Source: Mesorhizobium_K sp040049215 (GTDB taxonomy: Bacteria > Pseudomonadota > Alphaproteobacteria > Rhizobiales > Rhizobiaceae). From it: a stretch of 64,000 nucleotides of DNA. The notes below the pieces were generated by a model. It ran no database searches, was not told the origin of the DNA, and saw only the letters and a list, made by a program, of their open reading frames with translations. The stretch covers positions 1 to 64,000 of the forward strand of contig NZ_JBDZDN010000006.1 in assembly GCF_040049215.1 (NCBI RefSeq), in the 5' to 3' direction. This document shows, piece after piece, positions 17,453 through 26,791 of this stretch (position 1 is its first letter; the number at the start of each line of letters is the position of its first letter). The translations under genes and the position numbers were made by a program.

Positions 17453-18340
17453 TTATTCTCCCGAGGCGGAGGCGTGCAGCGCCAAGGCAGCAAGCTTGTC
17501 GGTCTGCTGAAATGCGGTCTGTAGCGGCACTGCGCCGTTCGTGTCGCTGATTGCGTGAAAGCTGTCACGAACCGCTTCGGCAGTCAGGCGATCAGGGGGA
17601 AAGCTCACCCCTTGCGTCTCGGTCACATAGATCCGGGCGAACGAGCCCGCGCCTGCTGCGATGATGACGCGCGACGGCGCATCCCTCGACACGAGAAATG
17701 CCACGCCCGGCGCGACACTTTCAGGCGTGAGCAGCTTTTCGTGCGCAGGCTTGAGGAGACCTTCGGTCATGTGCGTGGCCGCGCTGGGAGTGACGCAGTT
17801 GACACGGATCCCATGCTTTTCGCCCTCGAGGTGAAGCACGTTCATGAGGCCGAGCATGGCTGCCTTCGCGGCTCCATAGTTGGACTGGCCGAAATTGCCG
17901 TACATGCCGGAAGAGGATGAGGTAAAAAGAATCCGCCCGTATTTCCGGTCGATCATGGTCTGCCAGACAGCTTTGGCGCAGTTTACCGAACCCATCAGAT
18001 GGACGTCCACGACCGTACGGAAATCGGTCAGATCCATCTTGGCGAAGGACTTGTCCCTGAGGATGCCGGCATTGTTGATCAGGACGTCGACGCGTCCCCA
18101 ATCGCTCATGATTTCCCCGGCCATCGAAGTGACCGCCTCGAAGTCGGTCACGTCGACTTCATAGCCGCGGGCGATGCCTCCGCCCTGCACGATTTCCCCA
18201 GCCACACTGGCTGCGTCAGGACCGAGATCGACCACCGCGACCCTGGCTCCGCGCGCGGCGAGCTCCCTGGCGTAGCTTCGGCCAAGCCCTCTGCCCGATC
18301 CGGTCACGATCGCGACTTGGCCATCGAAGGATATGGTCAC
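17453..18340 (-). CDS. MFE2-type short-chain dehydrogenase, probable 3-hydroxyacyl-CoA dehydrogenase
   Basis: Starting at GTG 18340 (GGGAG about nine bases upstream) gives 295 residues. The Rossmann motif TGSGRGLGRSYA (about 13-24), NNAGIL, and catalytic Ser-Tyr-Lys in TSSSSGMYGNFGQSNYGAAK identify a classical SDR. The opening SFDGQVAIVTG and the C-terminal extension (about 240-295, with VTETQGVSF) resemble the (3R)-hydroxyacyl-CoA dehydrogenase unit of multifunctional enzyme type 2. The gene begins one base after the acyl-CoA synthetase/hydratase stop, and the product plausibly oxidises the hydrated acyl-CoA before thiolysis. Confidence 0.8.
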   Translation of the reverse strand: MTISFDGQVAIVTGSGRGLGRSYARELAARGARVAVVDLGPDAASVAGEIVQGGGIARGYEVDVTDFEAVTSMAGEIMSDWGRVDVLINNAGILRDKSFAKMDLTDFRTVVDVHLMGSVNCAKAVWQTMIDRKYGRILFTSSSSGMYGNFGQSNYGAAKAAMLGLMNVLHLEGEKHGIRVNCVTPSAATHMTEGLLKPAHEKLLTPESVAPGVAFLVSRDAPSRVIIAAGAGSFARIYVTETQGVSFPPDRLTAEAVRDSFHAISDTNGAVPLQTAFQQTDKLAALALHASASGE

Positions 18341-18341
18341 T

Positions 18342-21002
18342 TCAATCACTCCCGTATGCCGGCGGCCGCTTCTCGCGAAAAGCCCGAAGGCCTTCGGACA
18401 GGTCGTTTCCGCCGATGTGCGAGGAGAACGCCTGAAGTTCCGCACGCAGCCGCACGTCTTGCGCTTTGTCGGAAGCCGCAGTCAGCCGCTTGATCCATCG
18501 GATCGCCTCTGGGCTGCAGCGGCTTATGCGCTCGGCGAGATCATATGCGCGCGACAGCAGGTTCTCGGCCGGAACCACCTCGTCCACTAGGCCCCAGGAC
18601 TGCAACAGCTCCACCTCCACAAGATCGGCCGTGAAGAACAGCCGCGCAGCGCGCGCCGGACCGATCTTGCGCGGCAGGCGTACCGTTGCTCCGCCCGCGG
18701 GCACCACACCGTAGCGGGCGTGCCCATCGCCGATCTTCGTACCCTCCGCTGCAAGCACGAGATCGCAGCACAGGAGCAGTTCCAGCCCACCGGCCACGGC
18801 AGTGCCGTTGGCGACGCCAATGACGGGAACGGCCAGTTCCTCGATGCGGGTCAGCACCCCTTGATTGAACTCGAGGTCGCGGAGCAGTCTGTCAGGATCT
18901 TCATTCAGCCTGGCGCCGAACTCGATCAAATCGCCGCCTGCCGAGAAGGATCGTCCTGTGCCGGTTATGATGACGGCCCGGATGCCCGGTCGTCCATGAA
19001 GTGTCCGCAGATGCCCATCAAGGGAACTCATCACGGTGCCATCCATGGCATTGAGCTTGTCGGGTCGATTGATTGTGATGGTGGCGATGCCCTCATCGAT
19101 CGAAAGGATCACCGGCTCGCTGGACGCAGTCCGGCGGTTCAGTTCCACCTCATAGCTTTGCGGCAATGAACGCAGCGCTTCGGTGAGCTTCGCCGCACCC
19201 TCCTCGTCGGTGCCAGACAACCGGACGCGGACAACCGTATTCTTGCGATCATCCAGCGACACGTCCACTCTGGCGGATGCATCCGCCCCGCAAGTGCGAA
19301 GAACCTCGAGCCTTACCTTCTCCTTGATCGCCAGATCGCGCAGAGCAGGCTTGAAAATCTTTCCCACCGCCGTCACCGGCAAGGCATCGATGATCATGAC
19401 GCTCTTGGGCCGGGCGGGCGGCTCGTGCACGGTCGAATTTACATAGGTCTCTATGGCTGTGACGTCCAAAACGACCCCTGGTCGGGGCACGACGAAAAGA
19501 GCAGGCACTTCGCCCGCATACTGGTCGGGCATACCCACCGCGGCCGAGATTTGTACGCCGTCGAACTGGTTCGCGACGTCTTCGATTGCGGCGGGGTCGA
19601 TGTTGTGGCCGGACCGCACGATCAGATCCTTCTCACGACCGGTCAGCACGAGTCTCTCGTCGTCGGTCAGGTACCCGATGTCGCCTGTCGTCAGCCATCC
19701 GTCCGCCGCAAGCGTTCCGACGTTGTGCGCTTTGTCCGCGTAACCCGGGAAAACCTGGGGGCCGCGCACCTGGACCACGCCGCTTTCGTTTGGACCGCAG
19801 ATCCTGGGATGATCCTGGTCGAGCGCCACGATGCGCGTCTCGGAGAAGGGGGCACGAAATCCAACGCTGCCAGCCACGGGTGTGCCAAGCCCGGGATTGA
19901 AGGCTATGGCCGCCGCAACCTCGGTCATCCCGTAAGTTTCGAACAGCCGGATTCCTGTCACGGTCTCGAACCTCGACCCGACGGCCTTGGGCAACACCGC
20001 CCCTCCCGTAAGGGCCATGCGAACGGAGGACGCATCGTTGTCCGTGCGGAATGAGTTGCCGAGTGCCGCGATCGACGTCGGCACGCCGCTCACGACGGTT
20101 GCCTTGAACCTTTCGACCAACCCCCAATATCCATCGATGACGGCGGCGCGCCTCAACGCGTAAGGCGACGGTACGATGACATGGCCACCCGCCGCCCAGA
20201 CCGCGAGGCCCGCTGTGATCGTGCCGCCGACGTGGAAGAAGGGGAAACCGTTGATCACGCTGTCCAGTTCATCGTAACCCAACACCTGGGTGAACCCGAA
20301 CGCGCCATGAATCTGGTTTCCATGCGTCAGCTGAACCACCTTCGGGCGGCCCGTCGTCCCGCCCGTGTGGAACAGCGCGCAGACGGTGTCGCGGCCGGCC
20401 AGCGTGTCGAAGGCGAGGCGGTCGCCGTCGCAGCCGGAGAGCAGGGCGTCGAAATCCAGATTGTCGTCTCCGGGGTGACTATCGGCTCCAATGACCAGCA
20501 CGTGCTTCAGTGAGGGCACGTCGCGCCTGATATCGGCAGACTTGAGCCAGCAGTCCTCGTCGAGACCCGGGGCGGGAATGACGAGAACCCGTGCCTGCTG
20601 TATATTGAGCAGGTCGACGACAGCCTCGCGGGTGAGCAGATAGTTCAATGCGCTTGCGACACCGGCGACCTGGGCCCCAAGCAGCGCGCACGGCACCATG
20701 GGCAGCGTCGGAACCAGAAAGGCCACCACGCCGCCCTGGTCGCCGTTCAGTGAATGGAAGAGGTTTGCACACCGCGTGATTTCCCTCAGCAGTTCGCGAT
20801 GCGTGAGGGAAATGCCGACATCCGATGGCGATCCCGGACGCAGCACGGTCAAAGCCGCTCTTTCGCCGACGTGCGCGGCAGTTGCCCGAAACAGGTCGTA
20901 AAGGTTGTGCGCCGTGACAAGGTCGTCGTAGGGCACCGATTCAATCGCCCGGACATCCTCGATCGTGCGGACTGTCCTGACCGGACGCATCGTCTTCAGC
21001 AT
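18342..21002 (-). CDS. Fused acyl-CoA synthetase / enoyl-CoA hydratase
   Basis: The 886-residue fusion starts at ATG 21002, sharing one base with the ATPase stop (TGATG). Residues about 20-600 form an ANL acyl-CoA synthetase: FHTGGTTGRPKVVQLTHGN (P-loop), FETYGMTEVA, TGDIGYLTDDERLVLTGREK, and the C-terminal catalytic Lys in TAVGKIFKP. Residues about 630-886 form a crotonase: INRPDKLNAM, FSAGGDL oxyanion loop and AGGLELLLCCD. The first catalytic Glu of hydratases is present in GGLE, but the second position reads His (IGDGHARYG). No acyl-CoA dehydrogenase is encoded nearby, suggesting an alpha,beta-unsaturated substrate. Confidence 0.85.
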   Translation of the reverse strand: MLKTMRPVRTVRTIEDVRAIESVPYDDLVTAHNLYDLFRATAAHVGERAALTVLRPGSPSDVGISLTHRELLREITRCANLFHSLNGDQGGVVAFLVPTLPMVPCALLGAQVAGVASALNYLLTREAVVDLLNIQQARVLVIPAPGLDEDCWLKSADIRRDVPSLKHVLVIGADSHPGDDNLDFDALLSGCDGDRLAFDTLAGRDTVCALFHTGGTTGRPKVVQLTHGNQIHGAFGFTQVLGYDELDSVINGFPFFHVGGTITAGLAVWAAGGHVIVPSPYALRRAAVIDGYWGLVERFKATVVSGVPTSIAALGNSFRTDNDASSVRMALTGGAVLPKAVGSRFETVTGIRLFETYGMTEVAAAIAFNPGLGTPVAGSVGFRAPFSETRIVALDQDHPRICGPNESGVVQVRGPQVFPGYADKAHNVGTLAADGWLTTGDIGYLTDDERLVLTGREKDLIVRSGHNIDPAAIEDVANQFDGVQISAAVGMPDQYAGEVPALFVVPRPGVVLDVTAIETYVNSTVHEPPARPKSVMIIDALPVTAVGKIFKPALRDLAIKEKVRLEVLRTCGADASARVDVSLDDRKNTVVRVRLSGTDEEGAAKLTEALRSLPQSYEVELNRRTASSEPVILSIDEGIATITINRPDKLNAMDGTVMSSLDGHLRTLHGRPGIRAVIITGTGRSFSAGGDLIEFGARLNEDPDRLLRDLEFNQGVLTRIEELAVPVIGVANGTAVAGGLELLLCCDLVLAAEGTKIGDGHARYGVVPAGGATVRLPRKIGPARAARLFFTADLVEVELLQSWGLVDEVVPAENLLSRAYDLAERISRCSPEAIRWIKRLTAASDKAQDVRLRAELQAFSSHIGGNDLSEGLRAFREKRPPAYGSD

Positions 21003-22498
21003 CAGTGCACCGCTGCGTACATGATCGTTTCCTCGTTGGTCCGGTGACCGTCGAATTCCTCGATGATGCGCCCCTGCCGGCAGACCAGGATGCGGTCCGA
21101 AAGCTGGAGCACCTCTGGCAAGTAGGACGAGATCACCATCACCGCGATGCCATCGTCGGCCAGCCGGTTGATCAACTGGTGGATCTCCGCGATCGCTCCG
21201 ACATCCACGCCGCGAGTCGGCTCGTCGAAGATGATCAGGCGGGGTTTCTGCACCAGGGCCTTGGCGACGACGACCTTCTGCTGGTTGCCTCCCGACAGCT
21301 CGATGACCCGTGCGTCGGCATTGATCGCCTTGACGTTGAGCGCGGTGATCCACTCCTGCGCGATGGCGCGCATCTCGCTCATCGAGACTGCCAGTGATTT
21401 TGCGCGCCCGCCTGCCATCGCGCCGAGATGGATGTTCTCCGCAATCGACATCGTCTCGAAGAAGCCTTCCATCTTGCGGTCTTCGGTGACGTAGATGATG
21501 CCATCGCGGACTGCCGGACGGGGTACGCGGTAGCGTACCGGCCGGCCGTCAAGCCGCACCTGCCCACCATGAAACAGGTCGCGCTTCAACACGCCAGCAA
21601 CCACCTTTGCGGTCTCGGTGCGGCCGGAGCCGATCAGTCCAAAGACGCCGGTGATGTGGCCCGCGAAAACCGAGAAGGAAGTGTTGCGTACGAGGTTTCC
21701 CATGGAAAGATTCTGCACGCTGAGCACCTTGTCGCCGGCGGGACGGACGGGGCGTCCTTCCTGCGCGCCATAAAGCTCGTTGGTCAGGGTCCTGCCCACC
21801 ATAGCGCGCACGATCTTCTCTCGGTCGAACGCCGAGGCAGAGTCGGTGATGACGTGCTCGCCGTCACGCATCACGGTGATGCGATCGGCGATCGCTAGTG
21901 CTTCCTCCAGCGCGTGACTGATGAAGATGATCGAGACACCGCGCTGCTTCAACCGTTCGACGAGCGAGAAGAACTGATGCTTTTCCTCCGGCGTCAGCGT
22001 CGCCGTCGGCTCATCGAAAATGATCACCTGCGCGTTGTGGTGAACCGCGCGCGCAATCTCCACCATCTGCTTTTGCCCGGCGCCGAGTGCGGACACCATC
22101 GCCGTCGGATCGACGTGGAAGTTGAGCGACTGCAGGAACTGCTGGCCGGCGATGTAGATGCCTCGCAACCGGTGAAAGTGCCTGGCGTCGGTCAGGTAGA
22201 TATTCTGCGCGACGGTGAGCGACGGCACCAGGCTGGTCTCCTGGTAGACCATCGCGATGCCGCGGCGGAGCGCCTCCGAAGGCGAATTCATCTCCACCTT
22301 CGTTCCGTCGATACAGATCTCGCCGGACGTCGGCGTCACGACTCCGGCGATCATCTTGGCGAGCGTCGACTTGCCTGCGCCGTTCTCACCGAGAAGCGCG
22401 TGCACCTCGCCCCGCTGCAAGGTGAACGAGACGTTTTTCACGGCCGGCACGCCGCGATACTCCTTGGTCGTGCGCCGGACGTCGACCATCGGGATCAT
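21002..22498 (-). CDS. CUT2 ABC transporter ATP-binding protein (RbsA-like, two NBDs)
   Basis: The 498-residue duplicated ATPase has NBD1 with Walker A GENGAGKSTLAKMIAG (about 36-51), a weakened signature ALGAGQKQMVEIA and Walker B VIIFDEPTATLT. NBD2 has the usual degenerate Walker A (FGLIGSGRTETAK), signature ELSGGNQQKVVVAKAL and Walker B LIIFDEPTRGVDVG. It is coupled upstream (4-base overlap with the SMP-30 gene) and downstream (1-base overlap with the synthetase/hydratase gene). A sugar-type importer is thus expressed with beta-oxidation enzymes, which is unusual and points to a small cyclic or glycosidic substrate. Confidence 0.87.
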   Translation of the reverse strand: MIPMVDVRRTTKEYRGVPAVKNVSFTLQRGEVHALLGENGAGKSTLAKMIAGVVTPTSGEICIDGTKVEMNSPSEALRRGIAMVYQETSLVPSLTVAQNIYLTDARHFHRLRGIYIAGQQFLQSLNFHVDPTAMVSALGAGQKQMVEIARAVHHNAQVIIFDEPTATLTPEEKHQFFSLVERLKQRGVSIIFISHALEEALAIADRITVMRDGEHVITDSASAFDREKIVRAMVGRTLTNELYGAQEGRPVRPAGDKVLSVQNLSMGNLVRNTSFSVFAGHITGVFGLIGSGRTETAKVVAGVLKRDLFHGGQVRLDGRPVRYRVPRPAVRDGIIYVTEDRKMEGFFETMSIAENIHLGAMAGGRAKSLAVSMSEMRAIAQEWITALNVKAINADARVIELSGGNQQKVVVAKALVQKPRLIIFDEPTRGVDVGAIAEIHQLINRLADDGIAVMVISSYLPEVLQLSDRILVCRQGRIIEEFDGHRTNEETIMYAAVH

Positions 22499-23595
22499 GC
22501 CACACCTCCTGGTCCGATCGTATTCGCGGGCTGGTCAAGCCTGACGACAATGCCGTCGCCACGCGCGGCCACGACCGCCGCACCGCCATGCTCCACCACG
22601 CTGGTGGTGCCGTGGGTCTTGCCGTCGGCGCGGCTTTGCAGGCTGAAGCGCGGCTGGAAACCGGCGTCGAGCCAGACGCACATGCCGAAGGACATGGTTG
22701 GCGCCCAGGGCTTCAGGAGCCCAAGATGCTTCACGCCGCCGCCCTGGAGCGGCTCGTAGTAGCTGCGGCCGGATTTGAGCTTCGGCGCCACCCAATAGTC
22801 GCGCGGCACCTCGGCCATCATCCGCCTTCGATAGGCGGGCTCGCGCAGCACGAACTCGACGAGCTGGCTGCGCGGCGCGAAGACGGCCAGCCACCAGCCG
22901 CCGACCGAGGGCGAGAGCCTTCCCGGATAGCCGGGCAGATCGGACTGGAGCACCGCGGGCTTGCCGGCCCCTTCACGGCCAATCCGTACCAGGCGATGCC
23001 GCCAGGCTTCCGAATAGACGACGCCAGAAGCATCGGGAGCCAGCCCGGATGGCCAGGCGAGACGGTCGGCGATGCGATGGCTGGCGCCACTGTCGAGGTC
23101 GATGCGCCAGATGCTGCCCGAGGCGTTTCGCTCCAGCAGATCGCGCTGCCATTCGTCGGTTCTGTTGGTGGCGGAGCCGTTCGCAACATACAGGGCCCCA
23201 CCTGCAACAGCCATCGCCGTGATGCATGCGACCGCTGGTCCGATACGGAAGCGGCCACCGTCGTGGGGGCCGCCTTCGATCACGACATCGCCGCTGTCGA
23301 GTGCGACGGCGAGGCCGTCGTCACCGACATTTGCAATGCAGGCGATGCGGGCGTCGTACGTCCGGCGCGGCGTCCGGCTGCCATCGGCGGCGAGCGCGTA
23401 GATCGCGTCGCCCACGGACGTGAACAGCGTTCCTCCAAGGACGGCGAGGCAATCAACTTCGGGCATCTCGATACGCCATGCTGCCTCATCCAGCGCGCGA
23501 TTGGGACGAAGCGCTCCGTCGAGAGGGGGAACGGTGACCGCCGCCTCGCCACGGCCGAACAGATTGTCGACTGCGCGCGAAAATGAGCCGATCAT
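22495..23595 (-). CDS. SMP-30/strictosidine-synthase-like beta-propeller protein
   Basis: ATG 23595 overlaps the preceding stop by four bases and gives 366 residues. It is a six-bladed propeller of the SMP-30/gluconolactonase/strictosidine-synthase type: PSGLAPDASGVVYSEAW, DLPGYPGRLSPSVGGWWLAV and the REPAYRRRMMAEVPRDYWV segment align with the propeller domain fused to the next upstream permease. In the fused copy the metal-site stretch reads GYPDNI; here it is GYPGRL, so the usual Asp-Asn ligands appear to be missing. It may be an inactive or divergent partner. No signal peptide is seen. Confidence 0.7.
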   Translation of the reverse strand: MIGSFSRAVDNLFGRGEAAVTVPPLDGALRPNRALDEAAWRIEMPEVDCLAVLGGTLFTSVGDAIYALAADGSRTPRRTYDARIACIANVGDDGLAVALDSGDVVIEGGPHDGGRFRIGPAVACITAMAVAGGALYVANGSATNRTDEWQRDLLERNASGSIWRIDLDSGASHRIADRLAWPSGLAPDASGVVYSEAWRHRLVRIGREGAGKPAVLQSDLPGYPGRLSPSVGGWWLAVFAPRSQLVEFVLREPAYRRRMMAEVPRDYWVAPKLKSGRSYYEPLQGGGVKHLGLLKPWAPTMSFGMCVWLDAGFQPRFSLQSRADGKTHGTTSVVEHGGAAVVAARGDGIVVRLDQPANTIGPGGVA

Positions 23596-25706
23596 TTCCG
23601 CCCCCAATACGAGCCGGCGCCTGTCCAGGTGGGGTCCATGCCGTGCAGTTTCAGTCGCCCGACACGGTTGTTGAGGATGCCGCCGATATAGAGATGGCCC
23701 TTGTGCTCGCGCATGGAGGTGATCATCGGATGGTTCTCGCCGCCGAAGTCCCACAGGGTTTCGATGATGCGGCCTGTTTCGTCGAAGCGGATCACGCATC
23801 CGGTGTTGATGTTGGGGTACATCCATTCGTCGGGCGCGATGCGCCGGGCCATGCGCCGGCGGAAGCCCGGCATCTTCAGCGCCAGGTCGAGCGAAGGGGT
23901 GCGGATGCCGACCAGCGCCAGCCAATACGTGCCATCGGAGGCGCGGTTGATGTTGTCGGGATAGCCCGGCAGGTCCGAAATGACCGGCTCCACCGTGCCC
24001 TTCCTCGGTCCGTCGAACCAGTAGCGGCTGACGCGGCAGGCCCAGGTTTCCGCGAAGAGAAACGACTGCCCGTCATGCGTCATGCAGATGCCGTTCGGGA
24101 AGACGAGATTCTTGAGAACGGTCCGGGTCGTGCCGGCATTCGGATCGTAGCAGATGATGCGCCCATTGCCGCGCGATTCCAAGCAGTCGACCGGCCATTC
24201 GTGCATCTCGTAGCGAACCGTCGCCTCGCTGAAGAAGACGCGGCCGTCGGGCGCGATGTCCAGGTCGTCGGCGAGCCGGAGGCGCGAGTCGTCGATGACC
24301 GAGAGCCAGGAGCGGTTGGTCTCGTCGGTCAACTTCTCGACCCTGCGGTCGCCGGTGATGCGGTAGAGACCCATGCCGCCGATGCAAGCCAAGAGCGATC
24401 CGTCCCTGGCAAACGCCATACCGAGCGGCCGGCCGCCGGTGTGGACGAACAGTTCCTGGCGCGCGTAGTCAGGAGCGAGGAATCGGACGATGTCGCCGGT
24501 GCGGTTGCCGACATAGATGTTGTCGTCCTCGTCGAGAATCACGTCCTCGGGGCCGTCGATGCTGCCGAGCCCGATCGCCTCGACGGTGCGCAGACGGTCG
24601 TTGAGCGCGTAGGGCGACGAACCGGAAGTGGCGGGCGCCGGCGGCAACTGCGAATAGGTGGGCGACACGTAGACCTTCGAGAGGAACTTGTGCCGGTTCT
24701 TTAGCCAGCGGACGTCGATCCCGACAGCGGCGAGAAGCACCGCTCCAAGCAGCAGCGAGTTCGCGCCGCTGGTTACGCCGAGGCGGACCAAACCGTTCAC
24801 CATGATCATTACGGTAATGGAACCGATAACCGCCTTTGCGGCCGAGCCGCGGCCGCCGCCGAGGCTGTTGCCGCCGAGAACCGCGGCGGTCAGCGCGGCG
24901 ATCTCGAGCCCGATGCCTGTATCGGCGCCGGCGCCGCCGAGCCGTGAGGCGAAGAGCAAGCCTGCCAGCGCGGCGAGCGCGCCGGACAGGACATACGTCG
25001 CGCAGACTACCCTGCGCACCGGAATGCCGACATTGTGCGCGGAGCGGCGCGAGCCGCCGACCGCCAGAACATGCCATCCGGCGCGGCTGCGGCTGAGAAA
25101 GAGGTGCAGCACGAGCGCGAGCGTCACCGCGACGACGACGCTGAACGGAACGCCGAGCACGTCGCCTTCGCCGAAATAATACCAGAGCTCCGAATCGGGG
25201 AAGGCGGCGGCGATCGCGACCGAGTATTTCAGGAGCAGCATGTCGACCACGGCGCGCACGATGATCAGCGTGACGAGGGTCGTCAGGAAGGCGCGCAGGC
25301 GCAGGTAGCCGACGAGCAGGCCGTTGACGAGGCCGACCGCCGCGCCGCAGGCGAGCGTCGCGGCGACCACTGCCGGCACAGGCCATTCGGCGACGCTGAG
25401 CAGCCCCAGCGCCACGATGTTGCCAAGTGCGAAGACCGAGCCGACGCTGAGGTCGATGCCGCCCGCCACCATCACGATAGTCAGCGCGATGACGATCAGA
25501 CCGAACTCGCCCCACTGCCGCATCATATTCGATATGCTTGCAGCCCCAAAGAAATCGGGGATCAGCGAACCGAAGACCGCAACGACGATCAGCAGGATCA
25601 GGAGCGGGATCGCATTGTCGATCCAGCGCTTCGCGAGGATTTCGCCAAGCAGGTGGTCGGGCACGTAGCGGTAGCGCCAGCGCGCGATCGTGTCGGATGC
25701 GGCCAT
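23592..25706 (-). CDS. CUT2 ABC permease fused to SMP-30/strictosidine-synthase-like lactonase domain
   Basis: The 704-residue protein has two clear parts. Residues about 1-340 are an RbsC-like permease with eight to ten hydrophobic helices and the GGIDLSVGS motif. Residues about 370-704 are a beta-propeller with GPEDVILDEDDNIYVG, VFPNGICMTHDGQSFLFAE and LPGYPDNINRASDGTYWLAL, the Glu/Asn/Asp-Asn positions used for calcium in SMP-30-like lactonases and aryl esterases. No stop or frame change separates them, and the linker (about 340-370) is short and polar. If topology follows RbsC, the propeller faces the cytoplasm and could hydrolyse the solute on entry. Confidence 0.82.
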   Translation of the reverse strand: MAASDTIARWRYRYVPDHLLGEILAKRWIDNAIPLLILLIVVAVFGSLIPDFFGAASISNMMRQWGEFGLIVIALTIVMVAGGIDLSVGSVFALGNIVALGLLSVAEWPVPAVVAATLACGAAVGLVNGLLVGYLRLRAFLTTLVTLIIVRAVVDMLLLKYSVAIAAAFPDSELWYYFGEGDVLGVPFSVVVAVTLALVLHLFLSRSRAGWHVLAVGGSRRSAHNVGIPVRRVVCATYVLSGALAALAGLLFASRLGGAGADTGIGLEIAALTAAVLGGNSLGGGRGSAAKAVIGSITVMIMVNGLVRLGVTSGANSLLLGAVLLAAVGIDVRWLKNRHKFLSKVYVSPTYSQLPPAPATSGSSPYALNDRLRTVEAIGLGSIDGPEDVILDEDDNIYVGNRTGDIVRFLAPDYARQELFVHTGGRPLGMAFARDGSLLACIGGMGLYRITGDRRVEKLTDETNRSWLSVIDDSRLRLADDLDIAPDGRVFFSEATVRYEMHEWPVDCLESRGNGRIICYDPNAGTTRTVLKNLVFPNGICMTHDGQSFLFAETWACRVSRYWFDGPRKGTVEPVISDLPGYPDNINRASDGTYWLALVGIRTPSLDLALKMPGFRRRMARRIAPDEWMYPNINTGCVIRFDETGRIIETLWDFGGENHPMITSMREHKGHLYIGGILNNRVGRLKLHGMDPTWTGAGSYWGRK

Positions 25707-25769
25707 CGTATCGTCCCGGATTGCATGAGTGTCACGAGCGGCGTGTGCCGCCCGTGACCGCAGGTCGGA

Positions 25770-26765
25770 TCAGTTCTTGGTCGGAAGATCCCAGCAGGAG
25801 GCCGGGGTCATGTTATCCTTCGTCAGGAAGGTCAGCGGCGTGAACAGCGTGGTCTTGTTCGCGCCGGCGGGCTGTTTGAGCTGCAACATCTGCTTGATCA
25901 TGGTCGCCATGTCGCGTGCCTGTCCGGGCACGAAGTAGACGACGACCTCGGAATAGGTGCCGTTGGCGAGCCCGTCGCAGGCCATGCGGTTGCCGCCGCC
26001 TTGCGTAAGCAGGTAGACGTTCTTGCCGGACTCCTTGATCGCCGCAGCGGTGCCGACGTCCATCACGTCCCAGAAGCCGGTGATGGCGCAGAGGTCCGGA
26101 TGCTGCTGGATCACGGTCGCAGCAATGTTCTTCGCCTTGGTCGCGTCCCAGTCGGCGGCCTGGTTCGAGACCAGCTGGATCTCCGGATGCTGGGAGAGCA
26201 CGTTGTTGATGCCCTCCATCTGGTAGACGCTGGCGGCCGCCGTCAGCACGCCTTGCGTGATCGCGACCTTGCCGCTGCCTCCGTTTGCGGGCGAGCATTT
26301 TTCGACCAGGCGTTCGCCGATCTGCTGTCCCATGCCGACATAGTCGGCGCCGATGAAAGCGTCGGTCGAGTAGCTCGAACGCATGTTGACCTGAACGACG
26401 TAGATGCCGGCCTCCTCCGCCTTCTTCAGCAGGCGGGCGTAGGACTGGACGTCCGGGTTGTGGACCACGATGACGTCCGGCTTCTCGGTGATCAGCGAGG
26501 TTATCGCGGCGGCGCCGGCATCCGTGCTCCAGTTCGGGTCGCGGATGTCGAATGTGACCCCAAGCGGCTCGAACGCCTCCTTGAGGCCCGCGGCCCAGCC
26601 TTCGGTCAGGTCGAAGCCCATCGCCACCGGCACGTAGGCTATGCGTTTGCCCTTGAACGAGTCGTAGTAGGGCGCCCGCGTGGGGTCGTCGATGCCCTGG
26701 GCCAGCGCGGAGCCGGCGGAAAGGGCGAAGGTTGCGGCCAGAATGCCAGTTTTCAACAGTCTCAT
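25770..26765 (-). CDS. CUT2 ABC transporter periplasmic binding protein
   Basis: ATG 26765 follows GGGAGGAC at an ideal distance and gives 331 residues. There is a clear signal peptide (MRLLKTGILAATFALSAGSA, cut near ALA-Q). The mature protein has the periplasmic-binding-protein-like (RbsB) fold with KRIAYVPVAMGF, PDVIVVHNPDVQSYARL, GADYVGMGQQIGERL and TGFWDVMDVGTAAAI. It sits between two permease genes in the minus-strand operon. Its ligand is unknown; the operon's enzymes suggest a molecule containing a lactone/ester and an unsaturated acyl chain. Confidence 0.85.
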   Translation of the reverse strand: MRLLKTGILAATFALSAGSALAQGIDDPTRAPYYDSFKGKRIAYVPVAMGFDLTEGWAAGLKEAFEPLGVTFDIRDPNWSTDAGAAAITSLITEKPDVIVVHNPDVQSYARLLKKAEEAGIYVVQVNMRSSYSTDAFIGADYVGMGQQIGERLVEKCSPANGGSGKVAITQGVLTAAASVYQMEGINNVLSQHPEIQLVSNQAADWDATKAKNIAATVIQQHPDLCAITGFWDVMDVGTAAAIKESGKNVYLLTQGGGNRMACDGLANGTYSEVVVYFVPGQARDMATMIKQMLQLKQPAGANKTTLFTPLTFLTKDNMTPASCWDLPTKN

Positions 26766-26791
26766 GTTTTGTCCTCCCAATTATAACAGGC

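Noticed and set aside
21003..21353. Possible N-terminal extension of the acyl-CoA synthetase/hydratase gene
   Set aside because: It lies wholly inside the ATPase gene in another frame. ATG 21002 gives a normal ANL N-terminus with TGATG coupling.
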